Positions 37,342 through 46,044 of a DNA stretch of 58,821 nucleotides are shown in pieces. The translations under genes and the position numbers were made by a program. The stretch is taken from NCBI GenBank assembly GCA_009827225.1, contig WUAI01000019.1:1-58821 (forward strand). Direction: 5' to 3'. Under the pieces are notes generated by a model. It saw only the letters and a list, made by a program, of their open reading frames with translations, was not told the origin of the DNA and ran no database searches. Origin of the DNA: Flavobacteriaceae bacterium (GTDB taxonomy: Bacteria; Bacteroidota; Bacteroidia; Flavobacteriales; Flavobacteriaceae). Each line of letters starts with the position of its first letter. Position 1 is the stretch's first letter.

Positions 37342-38033
37342 TCGTAGAAATTTGTGCCAATAGCTTCCAAAGTGCCCAAAATGCTGAATTGGGTGGAGCA
37401 CAACGCATCGAATTGTGTGAAGATCTATCGGTGGGTGGGGTTACACCATCTCGAATGCTTATAGAAAAGGTAATTTCAGAATTAAACATAGAAACCCATG
37501 TTTTGATACGTCCGCGTAGCGGAAATTTTGTGTATTCTGAAAAGGAACTGGAACAAATGATTTCCGATATCCGGTTTTGTAAGCAGATAGGGGTCAAAGG
37601 GATTGTGTCCGGTGTACTCACCGATGACCATAAGGTCGATATTTTCTCTACGAGCAAACTGATTCTGGCTTCAAAAGGGATGCAATTTACTTTTCACCGG
37701 GCTATAGATGAGTGTCGCGATCTGTTAACAGAATTGAATTCACTTAAAAAAATGGAGGTCGACCGAGTGCTGAGTTCCGGGAGGAAGCTGACTGCAATTC
37801 AGGGAATCGACACATTATCAGAGATGAATGACGTTGCTAAAGACAAAATTGAAATCATGCCCGGGGCCGGAATCAATTCAGAAAATGTACTTCACTTTAA
37901 AAAAGAGGGGTTTGCTTCAGTGCACCTTTCGGCTATCCCGAAAACATCAGTCGCCACTTCCCTGTTTGCTCAAAAGGTAGAAGGGATATCAAACCTGGAT
38001 GAAATCAGGAAAGTAATTCAGATTTTATCGTAA
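37338..38033 (+). CDS. cutC: CutC family protein
   Basis: The 231-residue cytoplasmic TIM-barrel protein has the CutC signatures EICANSFQSAQNAELGGAQR at the N-terminus, then ELCEDLSVGGVTPS and GIVSGVLTDD. CutC was first linked to copper tolerance in E. coli, but its biochemical activity is not established. The start overlaps the hexosaminidase stop by four bases. The end overlaps the stop of the opposing gene by nine bases. Confidence 0.93.
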   Translation: MIVEICANSFQSAQNAELGGAQRIELCEDLSVGGVTPSRMLIEKVISELNIETHVLIRPRSGNFVYSEKELEQMISDIRFCKQIGVKGIVSGVLTDDHKVDIFSTSKLILASKGMQFTFHRAIDECRDLLTELNSLKKMEVDRVLSSGRKLTAIQGIDTLSEMNDVAKDKIEIMPGAGINSENVLHFKKEGFASVHLSAIPKTSVATSLFAQKVEGISNLDEIRKVIQILS

Positions 38034-38558
38034 CGGAAAGCCTTTAGCCGCCCACCACGGATGAATCTCTATTTCGAGCCGGCCGGCCTGAACCATCGGG
38101 TCGGAATTAGCAAGACTGTCTGCCATTTGCAGATTCGGAACATTATAAATAGTAATTCCACGGATGTCCCCATCATCACCAAAAGGCCCGGAAATATCTG
38201 CATAACCCATATCGTACATCTTACCCAAGTGACCCAAATGCAGGGCCTGTAAACTATCAGCCTCCTCCTTCGTCTGTTCCCTATTCACTCCCCGCTTGAG
38301 AAAAGCGACGAAATATTGTTGCATGATCACCGTATCACCGGTCTTCGGATCCACATAATCAAAAACCTCAAAGCCTCCGTCCACAAGTTCTTGTTTTAAT
38401 TGTGCCACAGACTTCGATTCTAACGATGTTTGTTCGTCATCGTTTTCAAAATGAAGTGCCTCATGTAAATCGTCATCGTGATGACCTTTATGATCGTGGT
38501 CCTTACATGCTACCAGGAAGAGCATTAGGCAGAAGATGGATACTGTAATTCTTTTCAT
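38025..38558 (-). CDS. YciI-like lipoprotein with His/Asp-rich N-terminus
   Basis: The 177-residue protein has a lipobox (FLVACKD) followed by a His/Asp-rich run (DHDHKGHHDDDLHEALH) and then a YCII-like domain from about residue 80 (YFVAFLKRG, HLGHLGKMYDMG, GPFGDDGDIRGI, ending LEIEIHPWWAAKG). The histidine and aspartate cluster could bind metal. The gene is opposite to cutC and its end overlaps cutC by nine bases. The CYTH gene ends at its start (shared base at 38558). Function is unknown. Confidence 0.8.
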   Translation of the reverse strand: MKRITVSIFCLMLFLVACKDHDHKGHHDDDLHEALHFENDDEQTSLESKSVAQLKQELVDGGFEVFDYVDPKTGDTVIMQQYFVAFLKRGVNREQTKEEADSLQALHLGHLGKMYDMGYADISGPFGDDGDIRGITIYNVPNLQMADSLANSDPMVQAGRLEIEIHPWWAAKGFPLR

Positions 38559-39028
38559 TATTTCCAGTTTTTATAGGGTTGTTGGCTTAAACGGGCATTA
38601 TAGTATTCGACCTGCCCAGTAACTTCCTCACCAAGCCAAGTGGGTTTTATAAAAGATTCATTCTTATCTGCGAGTTCTATTTCAGCAATGATCAATCCTG
38701 CATTGGTTCCTTCGAATACGTCAACTTCAAAAGTGTGTGACCCCACTTTAATTTCGTATCGTATTTTCTCGATGACACCAGGCTCACACAAAGCAAGTAG
38801 ATTTTTGGCGTCTTCTTCGGAAATGTTCTTCTCCCATTCAAATCGGGAGGTTCCGTCATTGGTCGAGATACCCTTTACGGTCAAAACTCCCTGATCTCCA
38901 TATAATCGAACCCGAACCGTCCTTTCGGGATGGGTGTTCAAGAACCCTTGAATTATTTTCTTTTCTGAAACTGCCTCGTTCTTGAAACTTTCAGAAGAAA
39001 CTAAAAATTTGCGCTCGATTTCCTGCAT
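38558..39028 (-). CDS. CYTH domain protein
   Basis: The 156-residue protein starts with the CYTH signature QEIERKFLV and carries further charged strands (RVRLYGDQGVLTVKG, RFEWEKNIS, YEIKVGSHTFEVDVFEG). CYTH proteins bind triphosphates in a tunnel and are mostly triphosphatases or nucleotidyl cyclases. The short single-domain form fits a triphosphatase-like protein; the activity here is unproven. It is upstream of the YciI-like lipoprotein and probably co-transcribed with it. It is divergent from dinB. Confidence 0.92.
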   Translation of the reverse strand: MQEIERKFLVSSESFKNEAVSEKKIIQGFLNTHPERTVRVRLYGDQGVLTVKGISTNDGTSRFEWEKNISEEDAKNLLALCEPGVIEKIRYEIKVGSHTFEVDVFEGTNAGLIIAEIELADKNESFIKPTWLGEEVTGQVEYYNARLSQQPYKNWK

Positions 39029-39070
39029 TTCTCTTACTCAAACTCTCACGAAGATATTATAATTTTACGT

Positions 39071-40177
39071 ATGGACTTCCCATTTCCCATACGCAAGATC
39101 ATTCATGTAGATATGGATGCTTTCTACGCTTCAGTCGAGCAACTGGACCATCCTGAATTACAAGGAAAACCCGTTGCCGTGGGTGGTGGGGGAACACGAG
39201 GAGTGGTAAGCGCTGCGAGTTATGAGGCCCGGAAATTTGGTGTGCGAAGTGCGATGAGTGGGGTATTATCCCGCAAACGTTGCCCTGACTTAATTTTTGT
39301 AAAACCAAGATTTGATCGTTATAAGGAGGTTTCAGACCAAATACGAAAGGTATTCCTGGAATATACCGATCTCGTTGAACCGCTCTCATTGGACGAGGCT
39401 TATCTCGATGTAACTCTAAACAAAAAGGGGAATCCGAGTGCTACCCTGGTCGCCCAAGACATCCGAAGGCTTATTAAAGAGCGTACTGGGTTGAATGCCT
39501 CGGCGGGAATCTCTGTGAATAAATTTATCGCTAAAGTGGCCAGTGATATCAACAAACCCAACGGACAAAAAACGGTACCCCCCGAAGAAGTGATCACATT
39601 CCTTGAAAACCTGGATATTAAGAAATTCTATGGTGTAGGCAAAGTGATGCGAGAAAAAATGTATCTGCACGGAATCTTTACCGGACTCGACCTGAAGAAC
39701 AAAACAGAAGACTATCTCGTCGAGCATTTTGGAAAGAGTGGAGGCTACTTCTATGAAATTGTACGTGGAATTCAACACAGCGAGGTGAAACCTTCCCGAA
39801 CCAGAAAATCCCTTGCTGCAGAGCGTACCTTCAATGAGAATATTTCTTCGGAAGTGTTTATGCTGGAGCGATTGGAAGAAATTGCCGAAGAGGTGGAACG
39901 AAGACTTACAAAAAGCAAAGTGGCCGGAAAAACCATTACTTTGAAAATTAAATACAGCGACTTTACGCTACAAACACGAAGCCGGACGTTATCCTTGTAT
40001 GTTTCCAGCAAAGAGCTGATCATGGAAACTGTTAAAGATTTGTTATTTCAGGAAGGTATGAAAAATTCGGTACGCTTGTTGGGTATTAGCATATCAAATC
40101 TTAATAACGAAAACAATAAAGAGGATAAACCTCCACCCGACGAAACCATAGACGTACAACTTAAACTCGACTTTTAG
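39071..40177 (+). CDS. dinB: DNA polymerase IV (Y-family)
   Basis: This 368-residue translesion polymerase shows the Y-family catalytic residues D14 (IHVDMDAFYASVE) and D108-E109 (SLDEAYLDVT), and also the DNA-binding helix-hairpin-helix region KKFYGVGKVMREKM. The C-terminal little-finger domain is present and it ends VQLKLDF, a likely clamp-binding tail. It is cytosolic and involved in replication past damaged DNA. No LexA-type box is evident upstream. Confidence 0.96.
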   Translation: MDFPFPIRKIIHVDMDAFYASVEQLDHPELQGKPVAVGGGGTRGVVSAASYEARKFGVRSAMSGVLSRKRCPDLIFVKPRFDRYKEVSDQIRKVFLEYTDLVEPLSLDEAYLDVTLNKKGNPSATLVAQDIRRLIKERTGLNASAGISVNKFIAKVASDINKPNGQKTVPPEEVITFLENLDIKKFYGVGKVMREKMYLHGIFTGLDLKNKTEDYLVEHFGKSGGYFYEIVRGIQHSEVKPSRTRKSLAAERTFNENISSEVFMLERLEEIAEEVERRLTKSKVAGKTITLKIKYSDFTLQTRSRTLSLYVSSKELIMETVKDLLFQEGMKNSVRLLGISISNLNNENNKEDKPPPDETIDVQLKLDF

Positions 40178-40191
40178 CATATGCACAGAAC

Positions 40192-40199
40192 TACTTTTG
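40192..40199 (+). promoter_or_regulatory. -7 promoter box for the SH3 lipoprotein gene
   Basis: TACTTTTG is a full TAnnTTTG match located 24 bases before the ATG at 40224. It lies just downstream of the dinB stop. The -33 partner is not clear. Confidence 0.45.
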
Positions 40200-40223
40200 G
40201 AATCTAATTATTAACTCAAAACC

Positions 40224-41036
40224 ATGATTATGAAAAAAGTAGTTTTAATCCTGTCAGCAGTCGTATTGGCCATTTCTTTTGTGGCTTGCAAAAACGACAA
40301 AACATCACCTGAAATTACCGGAGAAATCCCGGAAGAAACCATCGTTGAGAATTCTGAAGATATCGCATTTGCCGAGACTTCAGAAATAAATGAGACTCTA
40401 GAGCCTCAATTCTTATACGTTATTGCGCCTAGTGGTCTCAGCTTGCGAGAATACAATAATCTTCAAAGTGAGAAACTTGCACGAATGCCTTATGGTACCA
40501 AAGTGAAAGTTCTTACCAAGGAAGAAAATGCAACTATGACCGTGGGAGGAATAAAAGGGGGTATGCATGAAGTTGAATTTAATCACAAAAAAGGATTTGC
40601 CTTTAACGGTTACCTGAGCAAGTACTTCCCGCCCGACCGTGATATAACTGTAAAAGGTTATGCCGATGAACTCCAACGTTTCTTCCCGGAGGTGATCTAT
40701 AGTTCGGAAACGAGTGGTACTGCAAGTAATCCTATTAATACGGAAAGTATTTATCTTCCCGGATCTCAATGGAATGATGGATTCAACACGGCCCAAAGAT
40801 TATTTGATTTCCCGAGAGAATTCAGCTTTCCAAACCCAAAAGGGAAGAATAGTGAAACTATTTTCGACGGCAAACCTAAGAAGGGAATTTGGGTGAGTCA
40901 GTTGGAAGTGACTCGTGAGAACAATACACTTCAAAAAATAGAATATGTTTACGGCTCTAAGAAATACAACAGTACCGTAAGTATTGTCAAAGAAGGAGAC
41001 GGAATAAAAATTTCCAGAGTAGAAGAAATAAAATAA
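40224..41036 (+). CDS. SH3 domain lipoprotein
   Basis: The 270-residue protein has a lipobox (ISFVACKND). The start is either the first ATG (40224) or the third codon (40230, MKKVVLI); the latter looks more typical for a signal peptide. A bacterial SH3 domain covers about residues 68-135 (GLSLREYNNLQSEKLARMP; GFAFNGYLSKYFP). The remainder has no family I can name. It is exported and anchored to the outer or inner membrane; it may bind peptidoglycan or a protein partner. A bidirectional terminator follows. Confidence 0.82.
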   Translation: MIMKKVVLILSAVVLAISFVACKNDKTSPEITGEIPEETIVENSEDIAFAETSEINETLEPQFLYVIAPSGLSLREYNNLQSEKLARMPYGTKVKVLTKEENATMTVGGIKGGMHEVEFNHKKGFAFNGYLSKYFPPDRDITVKGYADELQRFFPEVIYSSETSGTASNPINTESIYLPGSQWNDGFNTAQRLFDFPREFSFPNPKGKNSETIFDGKPKKGIWVSQLEVTRENNTLQKIEYVYGSKKYNSTVSIVKEGDGIKISRVEEIK

Positions 41037-41043
41037 TCTAAGA

Positions 41044-41066
41044 AAAGGAGCCCAATGGGCTCCTTT
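41044..41066. terminator. Bidirectional intrinsic terminator
   Basis: AAAGGAGCCC (41044-41053) pairs with GGGCTCCTTT (41057-41066) over a three-base loop. The A- and T-rich ends serve both directions. It lies between the SH3 lipoprotein gene and the convergent pyk gene. Confidence 0.85.
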
Positions 41067-42494
41067 CTAAATTTGAGATACTCTTAAAGTATTTACCATT
41101 CCTTTTTCTACAATGGGCATGGCCGCAAGGTTGATCAAATAATCCCCTTTTACCACAAAGCCTTTTTCATAGGCTATTCTGTTCACATCATCTACCGTTT
41201 CATCCGTACTCACAAATTTATCATAATAGAAGGCTTTTACCCCCCATAACAGATTAAGTCTAGAGAGAATCCTATGATTGGACGTGAAAACCAGGATATG
41301 TGCATCTGGCCTCCAGGCCGAGATTTGAAAGGCAGTATAACCACTATTTGTAAGAGTGCAAATAGCCCTGGCTTCTATCTCATCGGCCATTTTTGCCGCA
41401 TGAAAACAGACGGATTTAGTGACAAAACGATTGGTACGTATATGTGGAGGTTCATGAGGAACCTTAATGAGTTTTGAATTTTCAACCTGCTTGCAAATAT
41501 TTGTCATTTTCTTAATGACTTCAACGGGGTATTTCCCCACCGAGGTTTCTCCCGAAAGCATCACGGCGTCTGCTCCATCCATTACTGAATTGGCAACGTC
41601 GTTCACCTCAGCCCTTGTCGGAGTAAGTGATGTAATCATGGTTTCCATCATTTGAGTAGCGATGATCACCGGAATACGAGCTCTCTTTGCCTTTAGAACC
41701 AGTTGTTTTTGAATGAGCGGCACTTCTTCCGCAGGAACTTCTACCCCAAGGTCTCCTCGCGCAACCATTAGGCCATCGCAATAAGCGACAATCTTATCGA
41801 TATTTTTAACCGCTTCCGGTTTCTCGATTTTGGCAATAATGGGGATTTTATATTCGCTATGGGCTTCGATCAAGGCTTGCAGTTCCTTTAGGTCTTCCGC
41901 ATGTCTTACAAAGGACAACGCTATCCAATCTACTTCATTCTTGATCGCAAATATGGCGTCTTCCTTATCTTTCATGGTTAAGGCGGGTAGCGAAATATTG
42001 GTATTCGGTAAATTCACCCCTTTCTTGGACTGAAGTGGCCCTCCTTGTAATACTTTGGCCCGAACCGTGTCTTTTTTATTGGTTTTCAGGATTTCAAATA
42101 TCAGCTTCCCATCATCCAGAAGAACGCGTTCTCCAGGGTTTACATCCTTCGGAAAGTTGTCATAATTCATGTAAACCTTATTCCGGGATCCTTCAAACTC
42201 CTCACCGGTGCAAAAATCGAGTTCATCTCCCGGTTGCACCACTACCTCTTCCTTCATAATTCCGACTCTGAGTTTAGGCCCTTGAAGGTCGGCGAGTATT
42301 GCCGTTGAACTCCCGAGTTCTTCTCCGAGTTTACGAATGATCTGAATGCGCTTTTTTACCTCACCGTAGTTGGCATGCGAAAAATTGATCCTGAAGACAT
42401 TCACGCCCTCCTCGATCATACTTTTCAACACCTTTTTGTCGTTGGTAGAGGGGCCGAGGGTTGCAACAATTTTCGTTTTCTTTTGAGTTGGCAT
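41067..42494 (-). CDS. pyk: Pyruvate kinase
   Basis: The 475-residue enzyme converts phosphoenolpyruvate and ADP to pyruvate and ATP. It has the N-terminal KIVATLGPSTNDK, the active-site region VDWIALSFVRHAEDLKEL, the metal and substrate loop IPIIAKIEKPEAVKN, and the signature MVARGDLGVEV. It is the last gene of the acpP-fabF-rnc operon, in the order commonly found in Bacteroidota. It directly abuts the upstream small gene, indicating coupled translation. Confidence 0.97.
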   Translation of the reverse strand: MPTQKKTKIVATLGPSTNDKKVLKSMIEEGVNVFRINFSHANYGEVKKRIQIIRKLGEELGSSTAILADLQGPKLRVGIMKEEVVVQPGDELDFCTGEEFEGSRNKVYMNYDNFPKDVNPGERVLLDDGKLIFEILKTNKKDTVRAKVLQGGPLQSKKGVNLPNTNISLPALTMKDKEDAIFAIKNEVDWIALSFVRHAEDLKELQALIEAHSEYKIPIIAKIEKPEAVKNIDKIVAYCDGLMVARGDLGVEVPAEEVPLIQKQLVLKAKRARIPVIIATQMMETMITSLTPTRAEVNDVANSVMDGADAVMLSGETSVGKYPVEVIKKMTNICKQVENSKLIKVPHEPPHIRTNRFVTKSVCFHAAKMADEIEARAICTLTNSGYTAFQISAWRPDAHILVFTSNHRILSRLNLLWGVKAFYYDKFVSTDETVDDVNRIAYEKGFVVKGDYLINLAAMPIVEKGMVNTLRVSQI

Positions 42495-42986
42495 TTAGTT
42501 GAATATTAAATTGTGACTCGATTTAATTTTTGATGGTTCAATTTCATATGCTGAAATAACCTGGGTAAGTTCGTTGATGAGCGCAATATGTTTGCGCAAA
42601 GGTATGGATTGGAAATCGGAAGCAATTTTCAGAAAATAATCTGCATTTTGGAATTCGGGTAAGAGATAATGATTGACGACGGTCTCTGAAGTTTCCTCAG
42701 AGAATAGTCCGGTCCCACTCACCGATTCCTGTAGGGACAGTTTGAATTTATTCCCTACCAGGGAATATTGAGTATACTGAAACTGATCTTCAAATTCAAA
42801 GATCGGGAATCTGGCTTCCTGCCGATCCCGGGTGAATTCCAGATCCTCTTTCCTTCTTTCCAATCTTAACTTGAGTTGCTTATTAAGGGTATAGGCCATC
42901 TTGTAGTCTTCCTCAGAACAATGAATTGCCACGAGTGAAAAATCCTCGCTAAGGTCGTCATCCAAGAGTAATTTGTGATGGGCCAT
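42495..42986 (-). CDS. IPExxxVDY-type conserved protein (tentative)
   Basis: This 163-residue soluble protein lies between rnc and pyk, the place occupied in Bacteroidota by a small family annotated as IPExxxVDY. The name is given from gene order and general resemblance; the signature itself is not well kept here. Features seen are a charged N-terminus (LLLDDDLSEDFSLVAIHC), a long helix rich in K, L and R, and the stretch FPIFEFEDQFQYTQYSLVGN. It has no signal or membrane segment. Its biochemical function is unknown. The 48-base space to rnc and zero space to pyk place it in the operon. Confidence 0.8.
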   Translation of the reverse strand: MAHHKLLLDDDLSEDFSLVAIHCSEEDYKMAYTLNKQLKLRLERRKEDLEFTRDRQEARFPIFEFEDQFQYTQYSLVGNKFKLSLQESVSGTGLFSEETSETVVNHYLLPEFQNADYFLKIASDFQSIPLRKHIALINELTQVISAYEIEPSKIKSSHNLIFN

Positions 42987-43034
42987 CCCCTTTTTTCGGT
43001 AAAAATAGAGTATTGTTAGGTAATACGAAACTAA

Positions 43035-43778
43035 TTAGGTGCTTTGTACCTGCATTTGTCGCTGCAGCTTATAGTATGCTCGCTTGGCGGCCCGTTCTTC
43101 AGCCTTTTTCTTAGAAGTTGCTCTGGCTTTGGCCACCGTATTTTGTTCCAATTGTAATTTAACCGCGAAATGTTTTAACGGATCGTTTCCGGTATCCTCG
43201 TAGACATTGAATTTGAAGTTTTTCTTGTTTTTCTGGCACCATTCAATGAACAAACTTTTATAGCTTATTATTTTTCCTTCCAGTTTCTGAATATCCACAT
43301 AGGGTTTTATCACCCTACGATGGATGAACTTCTCACAAAATTTAAATCCTTTATCCAGGTAAATGGCGCCCACCAGCGCTTCGAATACGTTGCCATGGAT
43401 GTTTTCACCGAACTGCTTGGTAGGTATGGAAGTCTTGACCAGGGAGATCAAATTCAGATCACGACCCAACTCATTCAGGTGTTCACGGCTCACCACTTTA
43501 GAGCGCATTTTTGTGAGATAGCCTTCGTTGCCATCCGGAACCTTCTTAAAAAGATGCGCGGCAATTACCGATCCCAACATGGCGTCGCCAAGGAATTCCA
43601 AACGTTCATAATTCTGGGGTTTGCCTTCGCTGTTCTTTTCATTCATCGAACGATGAGTGAACGCTTCTTCATAAATAGTGATATCTCCCGGTTTAAATCC
43701 TAATATTCGCTTTAGCCTAATATAAAACTTGTCGTCCCTTTCAGCACGGCTATTGAATATGTTTTTAAGAGAGGTCAT
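43035..43778 (-). CDS. rnc: Ribonuclease III
   Basis: I start this gene at the ATG at 43776-43778 (MTSLKNIFNS; 247 residues). The frame is open to 43814, but that would overlap the fabF end. The protein has the RNase III signature YERLEFLGDAMLGSV, a downstream acidic site (EALVGAIYLDKG), and a C-terminal double-stranded RNA-binding domain with KARATSKKKAEERAAK. It processes rRNA precursors and structured RNAs. It starts five bases after fabF, so translation is coupled. Confidence 0.96.
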   Translation of the reverse strand: MTSLKNIFNSRAERDDKFYIRLKRILGFKPGDITIYEEAFTHRSMNEKNSEGKPQNYERLEFLGDAMLGSVIAAHLFKKVPDGNEGYLTKMRSKVVSREHLNELGRDLNLISLVKTSIPTKQFGENIHGNVFEALVGAIYLDKGFKFCEKFIHRRVIKPYVDIQKLEGKIISYKSLFIEWCQKNKKNFKFNVYEDTGNDPLKHFAVKLQLEQNTVAKARATSKKKAEERAAKRAYYKLQRQMQVQST

Positions 43779-43783
43779 AGGCT

Positions 43784-45037
43784 TTAGTCGTCTAACTTCT
43801 TGAAAAGAACACAAGCGTTATGACCACCAAAACCAAAAGTATTGCTCATGGCAATTTTAATATCCCGCTCCTGAGCTTTGTTGAGAGTGAGATTTAAGGA
43901 AGGATCTATGTTTTCATCGACCACAGAATGATTGATCGTAGGTGGAACACAAGAGTGCTCCATAGCTAAGATTGAAGCAATTGCTTCAATGGCGCCGGCG
44001 GCACCCAGAAGGTGACCGGTCATCGATTTGGTTGAATTAATATTTATTGTTTTGGTATGGGCACCAAAAACTTTGGAGATGGCTTTTAATTCGGCCACAT
44101 CTCCTAGCGGTGTAGAAGTACCATGCGTATTAATGGCATCTACATCTTCAGGCCGTAAACCGGCGTCCCTGAGACAATTCAGCATTACTCTTTCCACACC
44201 GATACCATCGGGATGAGGAGCAGTCATATGATATGCATCACTAGACATACCTCCACCGATCACTTCAGCGTAAATCTTGGCGCCTCTCTTCATGGCATGC
44301 TCGTACTCTTCGAGAATTAGGGCTCCTGCCCCTTCTCCAAGCACAAAACCATCGCGAGTTGCGTCGAAAGGTCGTGAGGCTGTTTCAGGACTATCATTTC
44401 TTGTAGACAGGGCATGCATAGCATTAAAACCACCCATTCCTGCCTGAGTCACGGCTGCTTCACTTCCACCGGTAACAATAATATCGCAATGTCCTAAACG
44501 GATATAGTTTAAGGCATCGATCATTGAATTGGCCGAGGAAGCACAGGCGGAGACCGTTGTATAATTGGGCCCCATAAAGCCGTGTTTGATCGAGATATTA
44601 CCCGGGGCTATATCAGCGATCATTTTGGGAATAAAGAAGGGGTTGAAACGTGGTGTTCCATCCCCTCCTGCAAAATTTATAACTTCATTTTGAAAAGTCT
44701 CAAGGCCACCGATACCCGCACCCCATATCACACCAACTCTAAATTTGTCGACATGATCAAGATCGATTCCGGCGTCTTGAATAGCTTCGTCACTTGAGAC
44801 AAGTGCATATTGTGCAAACTTGTCTAATTTACGTGCCTCTTTTCTATCAAAATGATTTTGTGGATCGTAATTTTTAACTTCACAAGCGAATTTTGTCTTG
44901 AACTTTTCAGTATCAAAGTAGGTAATAGGCGCACAACCACTTTTTCCATTTTTCAAACCATCCCAGTATTCTGAGAGGTTATTTCCAATTGGAGTAAGGG
45001 CACCAAGACCTGTAACAACAACTCGCTTTAATTCCAT
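43784..45037 (-). CDS. fabF: Beta-ketoacyl-ACP synthase II
   Basis: The 417-residue enzyme elongates fatty acids by condensing malonyl-ACP with acyl-ACP. The active-site Cys165 lies in TTVSACASSAN, and the two histidines are in NTHGTSTPLGD and SMTGHLLGAAG. It is 12 bases downstream of the acyl carrier protein gene, its partner substrate. Standard length and motifs. Confidence 0.97.
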   Translation of the reverse strand: MELKRVVVTGLGALTPIGNNLSEYWDGLKNGKSGCAPITYFDTEKFKTKFACEVKNYDPQNHFDRKEARKLDKFAQYALVSSDEAIQDAGIDLDHVDKFRVGVIWGAGIGGLETFQNEVINFAGGDGTPRFNPFFIPKMIADIAPGNISIKHGFMGPNYTTVSACASSANSMIDALNYIRLGHCDIIVTGGSEAAVTQAGMGGFNAMHALSTRNDSPETASRPFDATRDGFVLGEGAGALILEEYEHAMKRGAKIYAEVIGGGMSSDAYHMTAPHPDGIGVERVMLNCLRDAGLRPEDVDAINTHGTSTPLGDVAELKAISKVFGAHTKTININSTKSMTGHLLGAAGAIEAIASILAMEHSCVPPTINHSVVDENIDPSLNLTLNKAQERDIKIAMSNTFGFGGHNACVLFKKLDD

Positions 45038-45049
45038 AAAGAAGTAGTA

Positions 45050-45283
45050 TTATTTTGCTTCTTCGATGTAGGAAATTGCTTGCCCTACAGTAGCAATGTT
45101 TTCAGCTTGATCGTCTGGAATCTGAATGTCGAATTCTTTTTCAAATTCCATAATAAGCTCAACCGTATCCAGTGAATCGGCACCCAGGTCGTTCGTGAAG
45201 CTTGCTTCGTTCACCACCTCGTTTTCGTCAACACCTAATTTGTCTACGATAATCGCTTTTACTCTTGATGCAATGTCTGACAT
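45050..45283 (-). CDS. acpP: Acyl carrier protein
   Basis: The 77-residue acidic protein carries fatty-acid intermediates on a phosphopantetheine arm attached to Ser37 in [11 protein letters not shown]. Length and four-helix pattern are standard. It is the first gene of the operon that continues with fabF, rnc, the small unknown gene and pyk. Confidence 0.97.
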   Translation of the reverse strand: MSDIASRVKAIIVDKLGVDENEVVNEASFTNDLGADSLDTVELIMEFEKEFDIQIPDDQAENIATVGQAISYIEEAK

Positions 45284-45315
45284 AATTCTTGATTTTTAGA
45301 TTTAATTATAAGTGG

Positions 45316-45323
45316 CAAAAATA
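45316..45323 (-). promoter_or_regulatory. -7 promoter box of the acpP operon
   Basis: The minus strand reads TATTTTTG, a full TAnnTTTG match, with a leader of about 25 bases to the acpP ATG. The -33 element is not well conserved; the region upstream is AT-rich. Confidence 0.5.
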
Positions 45324-45381
45324 AAATTTTTTAATTTAAAACACCATTTATAGCTTAAAATGTGTCCTCAATTTAAACAAT

Positions 45382-45416
45382 TTTGGGCGAAGTAAATCCC
45401 GATTGCCTTACTTTTG
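45382..45416 (+). promoter_or_regulatory. Promoter of purN
   Basis: TTTG (45382-45385), 23 bases, then TACTTTTG (45409-45416). Both boxes match the Bacteroidota consensus; the spacing is at the long end of the accepted range. The ATG of purN is at 45460. Confidence 0.55.
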
Positions 45417-45459
45417 TATTTTATTTTAAATTAATACTTCTTAACAACCTCAATCTCCT

Positions 45460-46044
45460 ATGAAGAAGCGCATTGTGATTTTCGCTTCAGGCAGCGGTAC
45501 CAACGCCCAAAGAATAATCGAACACTTCTCAGATCATAATTTTGCCGAGGTCGTTCACGTGCTGTCTAACAATGAACATGCCAAAGTATTAACACGTGCT
45601 AAAGCCAGCAATATTGAGGCATCAGCGTTCTCCAAAGAAGAATTAAATAGCCAAAACGGGGTGCAGAAATTGCTGGACACACTGAATCCGGATCTAATAG
45701 TTCTGGCAGGTTTCCTTCTGAAATTTCCTGAATCCATATTAAGTGAGTATCCAAATCGTGTTATCAATATACATCCGGCTTTGCTACCTAAATATGGAGG
45801 AAAGGGAATGTATGGTAAATACGTGCACCAGGCAGTTGTTGCGAATGATGAACGGGAATCCGGCATAACCATTCATTATGTGAATGAAAACTACGACGAG
45901 GGGGCCATTGTTTTTCAGACATCGGTTGGTTTGGATAAAGAGGATACTGCGGAAGACGTGGCGCTCAAAGTTCAGCAATTGGAACATGAACATTATCCCC
46001 AAGTGATCGAACGTCTTATTTCAGAAGAAAACACAGAATCTTAG
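45460..46044 (+). CDS. purN: Phosphoribosylglycinamide formyltransferase
   Basis: The 194-residue enzyme transfers a formyl group to GAR in purine synthesis. It has FASGSGTNAQRIIEHF at the N-terminus for the phosphate, and the active-site region VINIHPALLPKYGGKGMYG with the conserved H, plus SGITIHYVNENYDEGAIV. It overlaps the RNase H gene start by one base and is divergent from acpP. Confidence 0.96.
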   Translation: MKKRIVIFASGSGTNAQRIIEHFSDHNFAEVVHVLSNNEHAKVLTRAKASNIEASAFSKEELNSQNGVQKLLDTLNPDLIVLAGFLLKFPESILSEYPNRVINIHPALLPKYGGKGMYGKYVHQAVVANDERESGITIHYVNENYDEGAIVFQTSVGLDKEDTAEDVALKVQQLEHEHYPQVIERLISEENTES

